Numbered from the stretch's first letter, positions 10,901-20,176 are shown. The stretch: DNA of 64,000 nucleotides from Gimesia chilikensis (GCF_007744075.1 NZ_CP036266.1:5999748-6063747); one strand, 5' to 3'. Program-made: numbers and translations. Notes: generated by a model not told the origin, from the sequence alone.

Positions 10901-13900
10901 ACATCACCACCAGCCGCATTGAAGAGGGCACCACCATCACGTTCTGTAGTATTTCCATATAGGGTGCTGCGAGAAATCTGCAGCGAACCAGTATTGCGGA
11001 TACCACCACCGCTACCGCCGGCACTGTTATTTGAAATTGTACTGTCGACGATGATCATCACCCCGGTATTGTTGATACCACCGGCACTGTCTTCAGAGAC
11101 GTTTCCGGTTACTTCAACATTTGACAGAGTTGTAGTACCACTGTTGCGGATACCCGCACCGTCGGCACTACCGGTCAATGCACCGTTCGTGATTGTCAGA
11201 TTTTCCAGGTTCAGCGTGACGCCGGCAAACACCTGGAAGATACGATCCAGGGCTCCCGCATCGATCACGGTAACACCAACTCCCTGACCGCGAATGGTCA
11301 GGTTGTCCCGGATGTCAAGGTCACCTGTCGCAGACAGATCTTCGTCAAAACCAGCGATGCTCAGCACGTAAGTTCCTGCTGCCAGGTCGATGATATTCGA
11401 GCCAGCCAGGGCATTTGCTTCCTGAATCGCTGCACGCAGTGTCTGGGTACCTGTGGTACCATCACCCACGATCCCGTCACCAGCGACGGAATCAACACCA
11501 TCCGTAAAGACGGGGGTTCCACCTGTCAGATCAATAGTATCGCTGGCAATCCACGATTCCGATGCGTTATCCAACATAGGATCGAGTGTAGTGAAGCTGC
11601 GGATATTGGAACCTTCAGCAACCAGGGTCAGTGTGTAATTACCATAAATTCCAGTCACCGAGCTGAGGTCAATCTGGTACTGGCTGCCGCTCAATGGAGT
11701 GACGGTCAGTCCGGCCAGTGAGACTTCCTGGCCATCCAGTTTGAGGCTGAAATCGGAGATGTCAACACCGGTAACTGCTTCATCGAAGGTGACTGTCACG
11801 ACCCCGGCATTGGTAACCAGAATCGGCGGAAGATCTTCAATGGTTGCGACCGGGCCAATACCGCCGGTACGCCAGCTGTCGGAAGCAACAGCGGTAAATA
11901 TATTTCCAGCCAGGTCTTCAATCGTACCATCGGCCAGCAGATTCAGAACATAATCTCCATCTTGCGTGGTCACGGTGCTTAGATCGATCTGGTAGGTCGA
12001 CCCGTTAAGCGGTGTCACAGACAGAGAAGCTAATGAAATTGGAACCTGACCGTTTCCATCGTCGAGTAACAGTTCAAAGTCGCTGATATCAACGCCGGTT
12101 ACATCTTCTGAGAAGTTGATTGTCACGACGCCTACCGCAGAGCCGGAAGGACGTGGATCCGGAGTAATGTCCTGGATACCAGCCGTCGGAGCGATGACTT
12201 CAACACCTTTCTGCCAGGTCTCGGAAGCAGGTCCGGAAGCTTCGTTACCGGCAATATCCTGAACGGCAGATCCTTCAGAGTGATACGTCAGGGTGTAGAT
12301 ACCGTTGTCATCAGCCAGCGATCCCAGCACGATATTGTACTGTGAAGCGGTCACGGGAACCAAAGTCGCTGAAGTGGTCGAGAGATCGATTACATTGCCA
12401 TCGGGATCAGTCAGTGTGAAATCGGACAAGGCCAGTCCCGTTACATCTTCTGAGAAATTCAGAGTGACAGTAAAGCCAGGAGCAGGTCCGGAAGGAACCG
12501 GATCAGTGACGTTCACAAACTGAGCGATCGGAGACAGCGTATCGTTCACCCACATATCCACAGCATCAGCAGCCAGGGCGTTGCCAGCCATGTCGGTAAT
12601 CGAAGATCCTGTAGCGTTCAACGTCAGCTCGTAATCACCAGACAGGCTGGTCACTTTGCTGATATCCAGAATGAACTGACTGCCTGTGACCTGAGTCAGT
12701 GTCGCAGGAGTAGAAGCCAGGTTAATCGGCGTTCCCCCGTCGATGGTGACTGTGAAATCGCTGAGATCAACACCCTGCACATCTTCGGAGAAGTTGATCA
12801 CAACTTCACCAGCCGCTTCACTCCGCGGATCAGGCGAAACATCGACGATGTCAGCCGTTGGTGCAGTAGTGTCAACGGTGAAGCGTTCAACATCACCAAA
12901 CTGCAGGAAGTTGGTGGGCGATGCACCAAACAGAGGTGAGAACGGATCGATGTATTTCGCATCGGAAATGGAGCCATTATTAACCAGCCGTAACTGATAT
13001 TCCCCTTCAAGTCCGGTAACCGAGCTGAGGTCCAGTTCAAAAGTACGGGCATTGATCTGGGTGAGCATACCCGCATTCAAAGCGACAGCGATGTTATCTC
13101 GTAACAGCACAAAGTCAGAAATATCGACGCCATTGACATCTTCTGTAAACGAGATCGTCAAAGGATCGGTGATTGCACCAGTGGTCGGATCTGGCACAGC
13201 GACAGAGATATCCGCCGTCAGGAAGGTACTGGTAACAGGAGCCAGGAAGGTATTATCATCAGGTGTCCAGCTGTCCCAGCCAAAGCTCAGTTCCCCGAAG
13301 ATGTTTGCTCCAGGGTAGAGCGCCTGGAATGTAAAATCATCACCCTGCTGGAAGCCGTTACCCACTCCATCATAGCCCTGGGCGATGCGGAATGTGCTGA
13401 CGCCCATACCATCGTAGAGGAACGCTCCGGTATTGTTATTTGACCAGGTACCTCCGCTCAGGATCGCCCCTAACTCAGCGCCTTCGGTGCTTCTCAATGT
13501 GAAGTTCAACGAGTCAATCACATCGATCACAAACACGCCGTTCAAGGGGTTGAGGAATGTATAACCCACGCCAGCTTCAAAAGTGATCGCATCGGTAATT
13601 TCGACGGTCGCACCACTGGTCAGACCGTGAGGTAACGCAGTTGTTACCTGGATTGGACCACCGGGTGTCGAAACATAAGCATCAGCGACATTTCCGACTG
13701 CCGTTGGTGCTTCGTTGGGAGCACTGAATGGGGCAAGATTTGTACGTGATGCAACTCGCTGTGCATTACGCCGGCGGGTTGCGGAAGTAAAAGGACCATC
13801 CGGGTTAGGAGCCGGCGTTCCGTTACGAAGACGCGACTTGAACACCGATTCCGCATTGTCGTAATAAGCACCGTCATTAACAACATTTAGACCATTACCG

Positions 13901-16900
13901 GTATTGTCTTCGAACACCAGGTTCAAACGAGCCAGTGGGTCGCGACGGTAGGAGTTGAGAACACGGAAAGCAGGGTTGGCGTTGATATCCCAGTTATCGA
14001 CGGTTGTCGGAGGATCGACTGTCGAGGTGAATGATTCAACGTAGAAATCTTCACCAAAGTTACCTTCAAATTCGTTGCTGGTGACCGAGACATTCGAACG
14101 ACCGTTACCAAAATCGCTGCTACCTTCCGCCCCGACACTGGCAGTTGATCCGGGTGTCTGGCTGGTGTAGCTGGTGCTGGATGCCATGGTACCGATTCGC
14201 AGTACCAGACCAGTTGTGGTGAAGTTACTGTTAACACCGTTGTCCTGAATGTAGTTGCGATCGATCTGCAGCACCATGTCTGCATGCGAGTTGGTGACGC
14301 TTCCCGTCGCGTCCAGGGTTGCGGTACTGGCAGCATCCTGATCCTGCCCGCGTGAAGCGGTCGTAATCACATAGAAACCTTCCAGGGCATTTGAAACAAC
14401 ATAGTTCGCCCCGGCTTCCGTTCCATCACCAAAGATGAAGTCGGAATTCGCCATTTCTTCTGTCTGCAGGTCAACACCACGACCGCCGTTGTTATCGATG
14501 AAGTTACCGATGGCGGTAACACTGGTCGTGGCACCACCAATGCCCACACTGGTGGTGGAGTTCAGTTCGCTGAAGTTGATGACGTTCGCACTCAGAACTT
14601 CCAGACCGTCGGCCGTGTTTTCGGTGATGATATTGTTTCGGATGAAGACGACCTGATTATTCGAATTGATATCAATCCCTTTACCGTCGTTGAAGGCAAT
14701 CAGGTTCTCATCGATTGAGGAAGACAGCCCTTCACCGGTGATTTCAATACCGCCGGTCGAGTTTGAAAGAATTGAGTTATTGGCAATCTTCACATTACCA
14801 TCGATCCGGTCGAAGTGAGCCGCGATCTGAATACCGTCGTTACCGTTGTTCGCAATCATGTTACCGCGATCAGCGCCGGTTACAGGATCAACCCCGTCCA
14901 GACCGATGAACAACATGTTCCGATTACCAATTCGACCGGAAATACGCACACCATGCGAAGCGTTTTCACTGATAGTGTTCTGGATCCAGGTACCGGAAAC
15001 ATCACGGCGGTCAGTTCCGAAGTAGCTGGTGGTACGCGTGGTCGATTCAATACCGTTAATACCGTTCAGTGTTACCTGGTTGTTGATGATATCCGCAAAG
15101 ATCGTCGCATCCGCCTCGGCGTGCAGACTGATCCCGTCCCGAGCGTTGGTATTGATTACGTTATCTTTGATCTCAAAATCGGTCGTCGTCAGGTTTCCGT
15201 TTTGAGCCAGGATATCGATACCGTCACTGTTTCCGGTGATAGTATTGCTGTAAATCATCACAGCCCGTTCTTCGCCCACGATCGGATCAATCACAGCACG
15301 ACCGACGCGAGCATCGTCTTCTCGGTGGAAGTTGATACCATCGGTCGAGTTGTTGGCGATGACGTTATTGGAAATCTGAGTCCGATCAATGATCGTAGAT
15401 TCTTCGATGTGAATACCAATACCATGACCAGCGTTGCCCAGTCCACCTGTTCCGGCAGCATTGGTACCCAGGTAGTTGCCGTCGATCACCAGATCACGCA
15501 ACTGATTGAAGGCTTCGAAACTCACGTCGGTACCATACAGGTCGATATAGATGGCATCACCCGTGTAAGGCGTTGTCACATTCGTATCATTGCGGGTACC
15601 GGTAATTGTGTTATTGGTGATGCTGACATCGCCGGTTGCAGTATCTTCCATATTGACCGCGATCGCTGCACCACGGTTGTCGCCCATCGTATTGCCGTCA
15701 ACAGACAGGCTGAAATCGACACTCTTCAGACTCGTAAAGTCAGAAGCAGTCAGGTTAATACCCTGGGTATTATTGGAGCTGATTGTATTTCCGACGATAT
15801 CACCATAGAAGGATGTGTACATCGCCAGATCGATTTCAATACCGGCTCCCGAGTTACCTGTAATCAAGTTGCCACGAATACCGCGTTGATAACCGCCGAC
15901 ATTAGTCGTTTTGGTTGTAATCGCAGGTGAAGTTCCGCCAGTGAGTCCGCTGCCATCGGCCAGAATCAGTGGCACATTGACAGACGCCAGAATACCGACA
16001 TATTCAATTTCAAAACCGGTCAAGGCATCGCCACGGACCATCACATCACCAGGGTTGATATTCCCCAGTGCTTCCAGTGCTGTGATAATCACATCAGCGG
16101 TCGCATTGTAAGCAATGGAACCAGTTGTCTCGCCGTCAAAGGTGAGGGTAAATGTTCCCCCCGTTGGTGCACCGCTGATCGATACTTCCTGAACCTCGTT
16201 GTCTGAAGTCCCTTCGGTAATGGTCGTCACAGTCGGAGCAACCAGCAGCAACCCGCTGGGATCGACAGTAATCAGGGAACCAGCAGGATTCGCACGGAGG
16301 TCACCTGTAAATTCAACGAAGAATCCGCTTGCGGAAACGGAACCGGTCACGATTACATTACCGACGCCAATGGTATCCAGGCTTTCCAGGGCCGCCTGAA
16401 CTTCGGCTGCAGTGGCATCAAAATCTACCACGACCGGACCATTGGTGCTGGCACCGAAGTCAAGTTCAATGGTTCCGCCCCCGGGGACACTGGGGAAGGC
16501 AATATTCTGAATTTCGTTCACGCCAAAACCGTTAGTCACAGTAGAAGGCGTTACATTCACAAACGGTTCCAGAGGACCAGAGAGTACATCGCCCGCGATG
16601 ATAAATGGGGCGGTGAGATCAAAAGTACCAACCTGAGTTGAAGGCTCGATGTCTTGTGTAAACACATTCGCGATCAGTAGCGGAACGTCAAGATTACCGA
16701 AGTCTCCAGTGAAGGTGATTAAGAACCCGCTGCTGTAGTTTCCGGTTACCGTGAAGTCGTTACCGGTCGTCGCTGAGGGCAGGCCTTCCAGAGCAGCATC
16801 GATGCTGGCTGCTGTGACTGCAGGATCGGAGTCAAATGAGATCGGTGCAGTGAGTTCACCCAGGAAGGAAAGCGTGAAGGCAGCTCCCAGAGGCGGATTC

Positions 16901-19407
16901 GTAATAAACACACCGGCATTCGGACCAATCGTTTCAAACGTAAAGGGGAATGAACCGGTCACGTCTTCAATTCGCAGGATCTGCTGCTCGTTATTACTAA
17001 CTCCCCCTTGAGCAACCTGGCTGATTACAACTTCATACCGCAGTCCAGACGCATCCACAATAATCTGTGGGATGTCTACATCTGCCAGCAAGCCGGAATC
17101 CAGGAAGATGACATCAAAGCCACTTCCATTCACAACAACCTGAACGGCATTTGTTCCATATCCCTGGTTGTTGGCGATTGTGTTCAACGCGTTCTGAATG
17201 CTTGTGGCAGCTGCTGCTGTTGGCAGTGCCGATGTATAAGGCAGATTCACCTGCTGCCCCAGGAATGTCAGGTCAAAAGAACCGAAGGTAGGTGACGTGG
17301 GGAAATTCAATTCCAGGTGCTGAATTTCGTTGAAAGCAATTTCAAAGCCACTGGCAAAATCGCCTGTCACAATGAAAGTACCCTGGGCACCGGTACTGCT
17401 TGATGCGGAAGGCAGTGCTTCCAGTGCAGCGTCAATGTTGGCTGCCATCACCAGCGGATCTGCGTCAACGACAATGTCTCCAGTGGTCTCTCCCTGCAGA
17501 GTCAGGGTGAAAGTACTTCCTGGTGTGGGATTCTGAGGGTTACCAAAGACGTCAGTAAAGGTAATTGTCTGAGTGCTGGGCTTATTTGGGTTCAGCTCGG
17601 TCGGACCAAACACCACATTGACAAACAGACGTAAACCGGAAGAATCGATTGTAATCTGAGGAATGTTCAGATCGTGCAGAGAACCGGTATCCAGGAACTG
17701 GATATCGAAACCATTACCATTCACGACTACGTCGATCGGAGTTCCGGCAAAGCCAAGGTTATTGGCAACCAGATTCAAAGCTGCAGCAATGTTATCAGCA
17801 GCAGTAGGACTGGCTGGATCAGCATCACTGAATGGCAGGATAATCGGCTGTCCCAGGAAGTTGATCTGGTAGTAACCGAAGGAAGGAACACCAGTCACTT
17901 CAAAGTGCTGCAGTTCGTTTACATTGGAAAGTGTATCCTGAGTCACTGAAACCACGGGTGGGTTACTGGTGAAACCGGTGGTATCGACGGTCAGCGGATT
18001 GATGTTCTGACCACCAACCGCATTGACGAATTCGACTTCGTAGCCATCCTGGAAGTTACCGTTGACCAGGATGTCATCAAATTTGATGTCGGTGAAGGCA
18101 GCCACCATGGCAGCTTTGACCTGGGCTGCTGTTGCTGTGTGGAGGATTCCAGCCGTAGTTTCAGTCACACCATTTCCACCGGTATAGGAAATGGTGTAGC
18201 TTCCCCCTGATGGTTCGCCGACAAAGGTAATCAGCTGAACTTCGTTCCGTGCAGAAGAGAAGTCGATTCTGTCAGTCGATCCCGGAATGCCGTCATAGGC
18301 GGGTACACCAGGTGCTCCGTCGCCGGTTGGTACCGGGTTGGTGGTGGAGGGAGTAAAGAAGATCCCGTGTCCGGTGTTGTTGGAAATACTGTTTCCGGAA
18401 ATATCACCAGTCAGGTCGCCGTCTGTCTGATCGAAGACAATCCCGTGTCCTGCGTTGGATGAGATGGTGTTACCGGTAATCGAGACAAACTGATCGACGT
18501 TATTCAGGTCCAGGCGAACCCCGTCACCTGCCGTATTGCCACTGATCTGGTTTGTCTTGATGTACAGTTCGGTCAGGAGTGCTGCACCACCGTCTTCGGT
18601 ATCATCGACATTGATGTAGACCCCCTGAATGTTGTTGTTATTCGTCAACCGCAGTTCTTCAGCAACTGAATCCACAATGTTGACGCTCACACCGTCATTA
18701 CCGGAGGTACCAGCGATCGTGTTGTCTGCCATGGTGGTGTGCCGCAGAACAGACCCGTCTGCCACATCGATAGAGACACCGTCGATGTTCGACCGACGCA
18801 GTGAAGTCTCTTCGATGGTCGAAGCACTCATCCCCACAGTCACCCCGGCACCGGCCTGGCTGGTAAGACCAGAATCGATAATGTTGAACTCGTTCAGGAT
18901 GACGTTGGTCAGATCGAGGTTGAATGCGTTTCCAAATCCGGCGGTGATCGTCGAGCTGTCGATGGCGATGGTATCGGCCAGCAGATTGGACAGTTCGATA
19001 TCGATCCCGACTCCGGCATCTGCGTTGATCGACACATTGTCAAACAGAACCTGGAACGGTTCGGCGAACGTCAGGTTGTCCAGGTCGATGGAGATCGCAG
19101 ACCCTGTCGAAGCATCGATGTTCAGACCTTCGAACAGGATCGTGTCGTAGTTGGAGACACCGTCGGCATCGGGGTCCAGTACCGAGTTATTGAGAGTCAC
19201 ACCCAACCCCGGAGTGATCTGATTGATGATCAACGAGGTCAGAAGGGTCCGGTCTTCCAACTGCTCAATGGCAACCCGACGCTGAATCCGCTGACGCGCC
19301 ATTGAAGGACCACTTCTCAGTTGAAGTCGACGACGAGGATTTAAGGTCGCCTTACGGCTTTTTTCGAAAGCAACTCGCATCGACTCAACCCAAGATGTCA
19401 GTAACAT
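1924..19407 (-). CDS. Giant LEPR-XLL surface protein with beta-helix blocks and an embedded metalloprotease
   Basis: A 5827-residue modular protein. ATG at 19407 has GGGAG seven bases upstream. Order of parts by residue (approximate): basic N-terminus with the LEPR-XLL-type motif LEDRTLL (50-56); parallel beta-helix (60-350); repeats of a GGTFTLTF...GSGL module (370-1170); second beta-helix (1170-1900); Ig-like modules containing VxINFSEDVxGVDxSDF (2050-2625); then blocks made of a CSLREAI-like entry (TLRAAIxEAN), GGGIYN beta-helix repeats of about 26-27 residues and a choice-of-anchor-Q-like exit (DNGGPTxTHALL...DIGAxE). At 3882-4282 a metalloprotease cassette (HEVGHTLGLFHD, 4093-4104) plus a PPC-like domain interrupts a beta-helix. 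Three Calx-beta domains (4484-4830), another CSLREAI block, a cohesin-like segment (5270-5410), two dockerin-like repeats (5412-5482), a second HExxH domain (5490-5670) and an acidic tail follow. It is likely an exported adhesin or matrix protein; the substrate is unknown. Confidence 0.85.
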   Translation of the reverse strand: MLLTSWVESMRVAFEKSRKATLNPRRRLQLRSGPSMARQRIQRRVAIEQLEDRTLLTSLIINQITPGLGVTLNNSVLDPDADGVSNYDTILFEGLNIDASTGSAISIDLDNLTFAEPFQVLFDNVSINADAGVGIDIELSNLLADTIAIDSSTITAGFGNAFNLDLTNVILNEFNIIDSGLTSQAGAGVTVGMSASTIEETSLRRSNIDGVSIDVADGSVLRHTTMADNTIAGTSGNDGVSVNIVDSVAEELRLTNNNNIQGVYINVDDTEDGGAALLTELYIKTNQISGNTAGDGVRLDLNNVDQFVSITGNTISSNAGHGIVFDQTDGDLTGDISGNSISNNTGHGIFFTPSTTNPVPTGDGAPGVPAYDGIPGSTDRIDFSSARNEVQLITFVGEPSGGSYTISYTGGNGVTETTAGILHTATAAQVKAAMVAAFTDIKFDDILVNGNFQDGYEVEFVNAVGGQNINPLTVDTTGFTSNPPVVSVTQDTLSNVNELQHFEVTGVPSFGYYQINFLGQPIILPFSDADPASPTAADNIAAALNLVANNLGFAGTPIDVVVNGNGFDIQFLDTGSLHDLNIPQITIDSSGLRLFVNVVFGPTELNPNKPSTQTITFTDVFGNPQNPTPGSTFTLTLQGETTGDIVVDADPLVMAANIDAALEALPSASSSTGAQGTFIVTGDFASGFEIAFNEIQHLELNFPTSPTFGSFDLTFLGQQVNLPYTSALPTAAAATSIQNALNTIANNQGYGTNAVQVVVNGSGFDVIFLDSGLLADVDIPQIIVDASGLRYEVVISQVAQGGVSNNEQQILRIEDVTGSFPFTFETIGPNAGVFITNPPLGAAFTLSFLGELTAPISFDSDPAVTAASIDAALEGLPSATTGNDFTVTGNYSSGFLITFTGDFGNLDVPLLIANVFTQDIEPSTQVGTFDLTAPFIIAGDVLSGPLEPFVNVTPSTVTNGFGVNEIQNIAFPSVPGGGTIELDFGASTNGPVVVDFDATAAEVQAALESLDTIGVGNVIVTGSVSASGFFVEFTGDLRANPAGSLITVDPSGLLLVAPTVTTITEGTSDNEVQEVSISGAPTGGTFTLTFDGETTGSIAYNATADVIITALEALGNINPGDVMVRGDALTGFEIEYVGILASVNVPLILADGSGLTGGTSPAITTKTTNVGGYQRGIRGNLITGNSGAGIEIDLAMYTSFYGDIVGNTISSNNTQGINLTASDFTSLKSVDFSLSVDGNTMGDNRGAAIAVNMEDTATGDVSITNNTITGTRNDTNVTTPYTGDAIYIDLYGTDVSFEAFNQLRDLVIDGNYLGTNAAGTGGLGNAGHGIGIHIEESTIIDRTQISNNVIANNSTDGINFHREDDARVGRAVIDPIVGEERAVMIYSNTITGNSDGIDILAQNGNLTTTDFEIKDNVINTNARDGISLHAEADATIFADIINNQVTLNGINGIESTTRTTSYFGTDRRDVSGTWIQNTISENASHGVRISGRIGNRNMLFIGLDGVDPVTGADRGNMIANNGNDGIQIAAHFDRIDGNVKIANNSILSNSTGGIEITGEGLSSSIDENLIAFNDGKGIDINSNNQVVFIRNNIITENTADGLEVLSANVINFSELNSTTSVGIGGATTSVTAIGNFIDNNGGRGVDLQTEEMANSDFIFGDGTEAGANYVVSNALEGFYVITTASRGQDQDAASTATLDATGSVTNSHADMVLQIDRNYIQDNGVNSNFTTTGLVLRIGTMASSTSYTSQTPGSTASVGAEGSSDFGNGRSNVSVTSNEFEGNFGEDFYVESFTSTVDPPTTVDNWDINANPAFRVLNSYRRDPLARLNLVFEDNTGNGLNVVNDGAYYDNAESVFKSRLRNGTPAPNPDGPFTSATRRRNAQRVASRTNLAPFSAPNEAPTAVGNVADAYVSTPGGPIQVTTALPHGLTSGATVEITDAITFEAGVGYTFLNPLNGVFVIDVIDSLNFTLRSTEGAELGAILSGGTWSNNNTGAFLYDGMGVSTFRIAQGYDGVGNGFQQGDDFTFQALYPGANIFGELSFGWDSWTPDDNTFLAPVTSTFLTADISVAVPDPTTGAITDPLTISFTEDVNGVDISDFVLLRDNIAVALNAGMLTQINARTFELDLSSVTGLEGEYQLRLVNNGSISDAKYIDPFSPLFGASPTNFLQFGDVERFTVDTTAPTADIVDVSPDPRSEAAGEVVINFSEDVQGVDLSDFTVTIDGGTPINLASTPATLTQVTGSQFILDISKVTSLSGDYELTLNATGSSITDMAGNALAADAVDMWVNDTLSPIAQFVNVTDPVPSGPAPGFTVTLNFSEDVTGLALSDFTLTDPDGNVIDLSTTSATLVPVTASQYNIVLGSLADDNGIYTLTYHSEGSAVQDIAGNEASGPASETWQKGVEVIAPTAGIQDITPDPRPSGSAVGVVTINFSEDVTGVDISDFELLLDDGNGQVPISLASLSVTPLNGSTYQIDLSTVTTQDGDYVLNLLADGTIEDLAGNIFTAVASDSWRTGGIGPVATIEDLPPILVTNAGVVTVTFDEAVTGVDISDFSLKLDGQEVSLAGLTVTPLSGSQYQIDLSSVTGIYGNYTLTLVAEGSNIRSFTTLDPMLDNASESWIASDTIDLTGGTPVFTDGVDSVAGDGIVGDGTTGTQTLRAAIQEANALAGSNIIDLAAGTYVLSIAGFDEDLSATGDLDIRDNLTIRGQGVGVTVIDAGALDRIFQVFAGVTLNLENLTITNGALTGSADGAGIRNSGTTTLSNVEVTGNVSEDSAGGINNTGVMIIVDSTISNNSAGGSGGGIRNTGSLQISRSTLYGNTTERDGGALFNAAGGDVELSNSTFSGNQADRSGGAIRNTATLSAVNNTMTQNDAGTFGGAISNSGTTILQNDLILDNTAASDADLQGAFNSLGGNLVGVVGTATGLGALDIQGVIDPTLVLDSNLADNGGPTLTHALLLGSVAINAGINTDVDALEQRGSQRVLGSAVDIGAVEFGTFFVNSDLDTVDANLGDGIAADADGNITLRAAIMEANALAGDSLIILGSGTYALTLTGAGENNAFTGDLDVTDTSGSLTILGAGSGQTIIDAAGLDDRVFDVFTGADLTLQGLTVTGGNALGSSGGGIRNIGTVSLVNTSVEGNTAELNGGGILNGELGQQGTLNLSNSQVSGNSAVDGGGIYNNDQSQVTIVDSAITGNTASGDGAGLYNDLQATIGITRSDISGNTATLDGGGIYNNDLASLTIVDSKVNSNTANQGGGIFNEEAASLTVSRTTVSGNTTTLGGGGIYNDGGIATLTDVSILTNTAHLDGGGLYNATAGEVTITNGFFDDNSADRDGGAIANFGVSLILSGTTVRDSEAQQFGGGLYNDQEEGTVSISESSFINNVAVSGAGIYNQELGVINLDLSDVLQNTASSDGGGIYNTSSAIINVQRTTVDGNRALNGAGIFNDDVAQLNLFDSTISNNIAVGDGGGLYNNSFEASSVVNATISGNEAGNNGGGIFNSDEGSIEVTNATIFNNSSIAGGGIFNALDGYVTVANTIVAGNSTTSPGPDVTGDFDSRGNNLIGVGGISTGFTDGVNGDIVGTFATPVSPGLGALQDNGGATFTHELLGGSLARDAGNNFYAPTDDQRGFARLFDGDGNGSLIVDIGAFESGYIVTGFGDSVDANPGDGVSVDVNGQSTLRAAIIESNSRAGADTILLGTGVYTLSLFGQGEDNAYWGDLDITDDLTIIGAGSGKTVIDADYLDRIFEIFAGVNVSIRGVTLVNGDVTRVEDGGAILNFGNLTLEDVEIKNSLANRGGALFNSGTVIMTDSFFHNNTAIADGGAIFNNDPGVLSIALSEISYNDAENGGGIYNSTGGTLEVTDTTIDSNTATVAGGGVFVSDQAAVGNGEGGNVPNVVPAVSNEYVAEDTDTDYDYPVYNSGYDIDVLPKYDYGDSEIAVLSEAPPFPVSDTFNLSSLPGANHTIYLDFNGHTTTGTQWNTDFGTVVTPAYDTDGDTSTFSLAEIEVIQRTWLRVVEDFAPFNINVTTAEPPVSDLIRTDASDSRWGIRVVIGANTWYSNAGGVAYVGSFNDNVDTPTYVFNTGLIGVSEAVSHEVGHTLGLFHDGTSLLEYYDGHGSGTTGWAPIMGVGYYQNLVQWSQGEYTDANNTEDDLSIITTQNGFGYRADDHASTIGFASTITDGSASGIIERNTDVDYFEFSTTGGDVTIDPFFESPNLDILAILYDSSGTQIATSNPIGALNASFSGLGAGTYYLSIEGTGEGDVLGTGYSDYGSLGQYTISVTGQTPSVAAGSVSISNSTISNNFAGTRGGGLLNEDTIELSNVTISGNEAGKEGGGIHNTGELTINNTTIYNNTTEGSGGGIYSVSATASVEVKNTIIAGNDSLVSGDDVEGSFTSEGHNLIGTRGTAVGFINGFNNDIVGSNAQHIDPFLSPLQDNGGPTFTHALLPGSLAIDAGDNTDGVTIDQRGALRPTDTTSDIGAFEIVTPTISITDVSQIETNAGTTEFEFVVSLSNANVDEVTVDFETSNGTAVAGIDYAFTTGRVTFSAGETTQVVRVIVNGDTDVEDFESFYVNLFNADGAAIAKDQGLGTILNDDAEISINDVSLEEGPVGTTTNFTFTVSLTTPVAEVVTVDLSTADISATLADSDYVQLLPQTITFDASDVSGPYNTEVTVTVVVNGDSTIESDETFSVNLSNASGNATIADATGIGTIENDDFALLSISDVTLTEDYDGGPTTTFTFTVTVSQATSADVTFDITTVDGTALAGSDYVANAINGLVIPAGMTEVTFDVVVNNDALTEPNEYFTVEIDDTFNPPMNANVLDGVGVGTIVDDGIVVDTTDDIVDPGDGLTSLREAINTANASPGVDNIILLPGIYDISIAGAGENNNATGDFDISESVNIFGQGSGTTIIDAHQLDRIFETSGGVTLNLSNMELRNGDADDGGALLAQGPTTLNQIIFRDNNSDFLGGAIVSASSLDISDALFINNHAGFQGGAIYQYTNTATVSRTTFEANTSDARAGAVYVASGATFDVSQSLFYLNESGSRGGAIFNEGTVISTNTTFSANHSGSRGGAILNEGTLTVVNNTLTDNTADQTGGGISSSAGGFVTLVNTIVAGNSGAQGNPDLGGVYDSATSFNNLVGDIGGATGLTDAVNGNIIGSLLSPVDPKLGILLDNGGPTRTHTLLFGSAAIDAGRNNGAPLVDQRGEPRPVDGDNDSVAITDIGAVELKDPPAAPLFGSGGDSSVVDEQTNIQISVVKDRTTVSSNGHTFALPGNADWLDEWDSFWVEVWVDTASGFGISDVLTNIAYNTAYFSATSVEFGSNFNFNRTVIIDDEAGVVRNLGGSTNQANVGGSGYALLARIKFESLAGDEVEVDPTDLTLEPLSLGLDIQNTEISIAGVGEAVVTVGALPETDLYPVIYDINNSGSIDFKDLVFFTSAYNQSVINASSSFAAALDFDKSGRVDYRDLTYLASNYNKRKGGNSEVIFPTNFGQKWIGTQLEVNSGDDTIDEVVEAAVNTWEAALGLDEPLEVQIIVQDFGTAQLGSGQTTEYNVDGVPVAGRVVIDNDANGLGWHVDVTDAPTGGSYDLFTVLLHEIGHVLGFTRYYSGFNNLVNDDGLGGLTFVGSDFTVELDPTGLHIEDPAVGDDLMNDTLDPGVRKAISDLDVKMLLESYANASGGSGSGSSSPIFGTNGTPTSEPVEPMLIQSPEAAQTFAAESTVSLAAPVVIAPVKEESTEESGLSQTVSYDAIQPSLYDQDLLVDRKTLDGSLVDDLYDSEYFENEFQDIDDRELVFAHADDDLDLVGDAQLDEDMMDDAFTNWEGPLL

Positions 19408-19928
19408 CTGCTGTCTCCCATAAACTCTAATTTACCAAGGCATTGTACTGTGAATGGTGTAAGAATGCTTCTCTATTCACTCGATTTCAGTACGACCTGT
19501 ATGCCAGTCTGTTTTGTAATGTTTGGTAGCTACTTCTTTGACTCAGATTTCTGCAAAAACCGCCTGTTTTTCTTCCCAGGCCAACAATTTTCACTACTTT
19601 TACGTAATTACAGAAATCCAGACTTTGATGCTAAAAACTAGTCTGAACCGATGTCAAAGAAATTTGCACAAAATAGGTAAAATATAATTGGTGGATTCCA
19701 CTTATAACAATCATGACAGCGTCCAAAATCGGGGTTTGAGGCAGGATTGAAGACCGCTTATTTGAAACAAACGGCACAACTGGCCTGCTGCCAGGACCTG
19801 GAATCTACACCATAGAGACGAGTGGCCTGAATAAAACTAACCAGTATTCACTTTGTCTCGCCACCATTTCTTAATTTTTTCTATTATCACAAACCGATTG
19901 ATATAAAGGTTTTAGCCCCACAAGAATT

Positions 19929-19958
19929 TTGACAGCCTGGCAATTTGGGAACTTTATA
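19929..19958 (+). promoter_or_regulatory. Candidate promoter for the outer-membrane gene
   Basis: A perfect TTGACA at 19929-19934 is followed after 18 bases by TTTATA at 19953-19958. It is the best sigma70-like match in this spacer. If used, transcripts would carry a leader of about 270 bases before the start at 20234. Confidence 0.45.
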
Positions 19959-20176
19959 ACGACAGGCAAAGGTATACATTTGAAACTTTCTTCGCGAAAA
20001 ATCGTACTGTTTTTTCAAGATATACCGTTTTTAATGGTCTTCGTGGCAATGCTGAGCCGATCAATTATGACAACGGGTTGTCTACATAGCCCCGGTTGCT
20101 GCTGTACTTACGCACAAAAATACTCTGAGATCACAATTTCGTGTTTTGTCGGAGCGGTTAGTTTTTAATTAGCATC

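Noticed and set aside
14815-15930. A 371-codon open frame on the plus strand inside the giant gene, and many shorter ones nearby
   Set aside because: These arise from the regular codon pattern of the repetitive minus-strand gene. They have no ribosome binding sites and no recognisable protein features.
19450-20168. Two short plus-strand open frames (63 and 79 codons) in the divergent spacer
   Set aside because: No Shine-Dalgarno sequence, atypical composition, and the second starts at TTG within a likely promoter.
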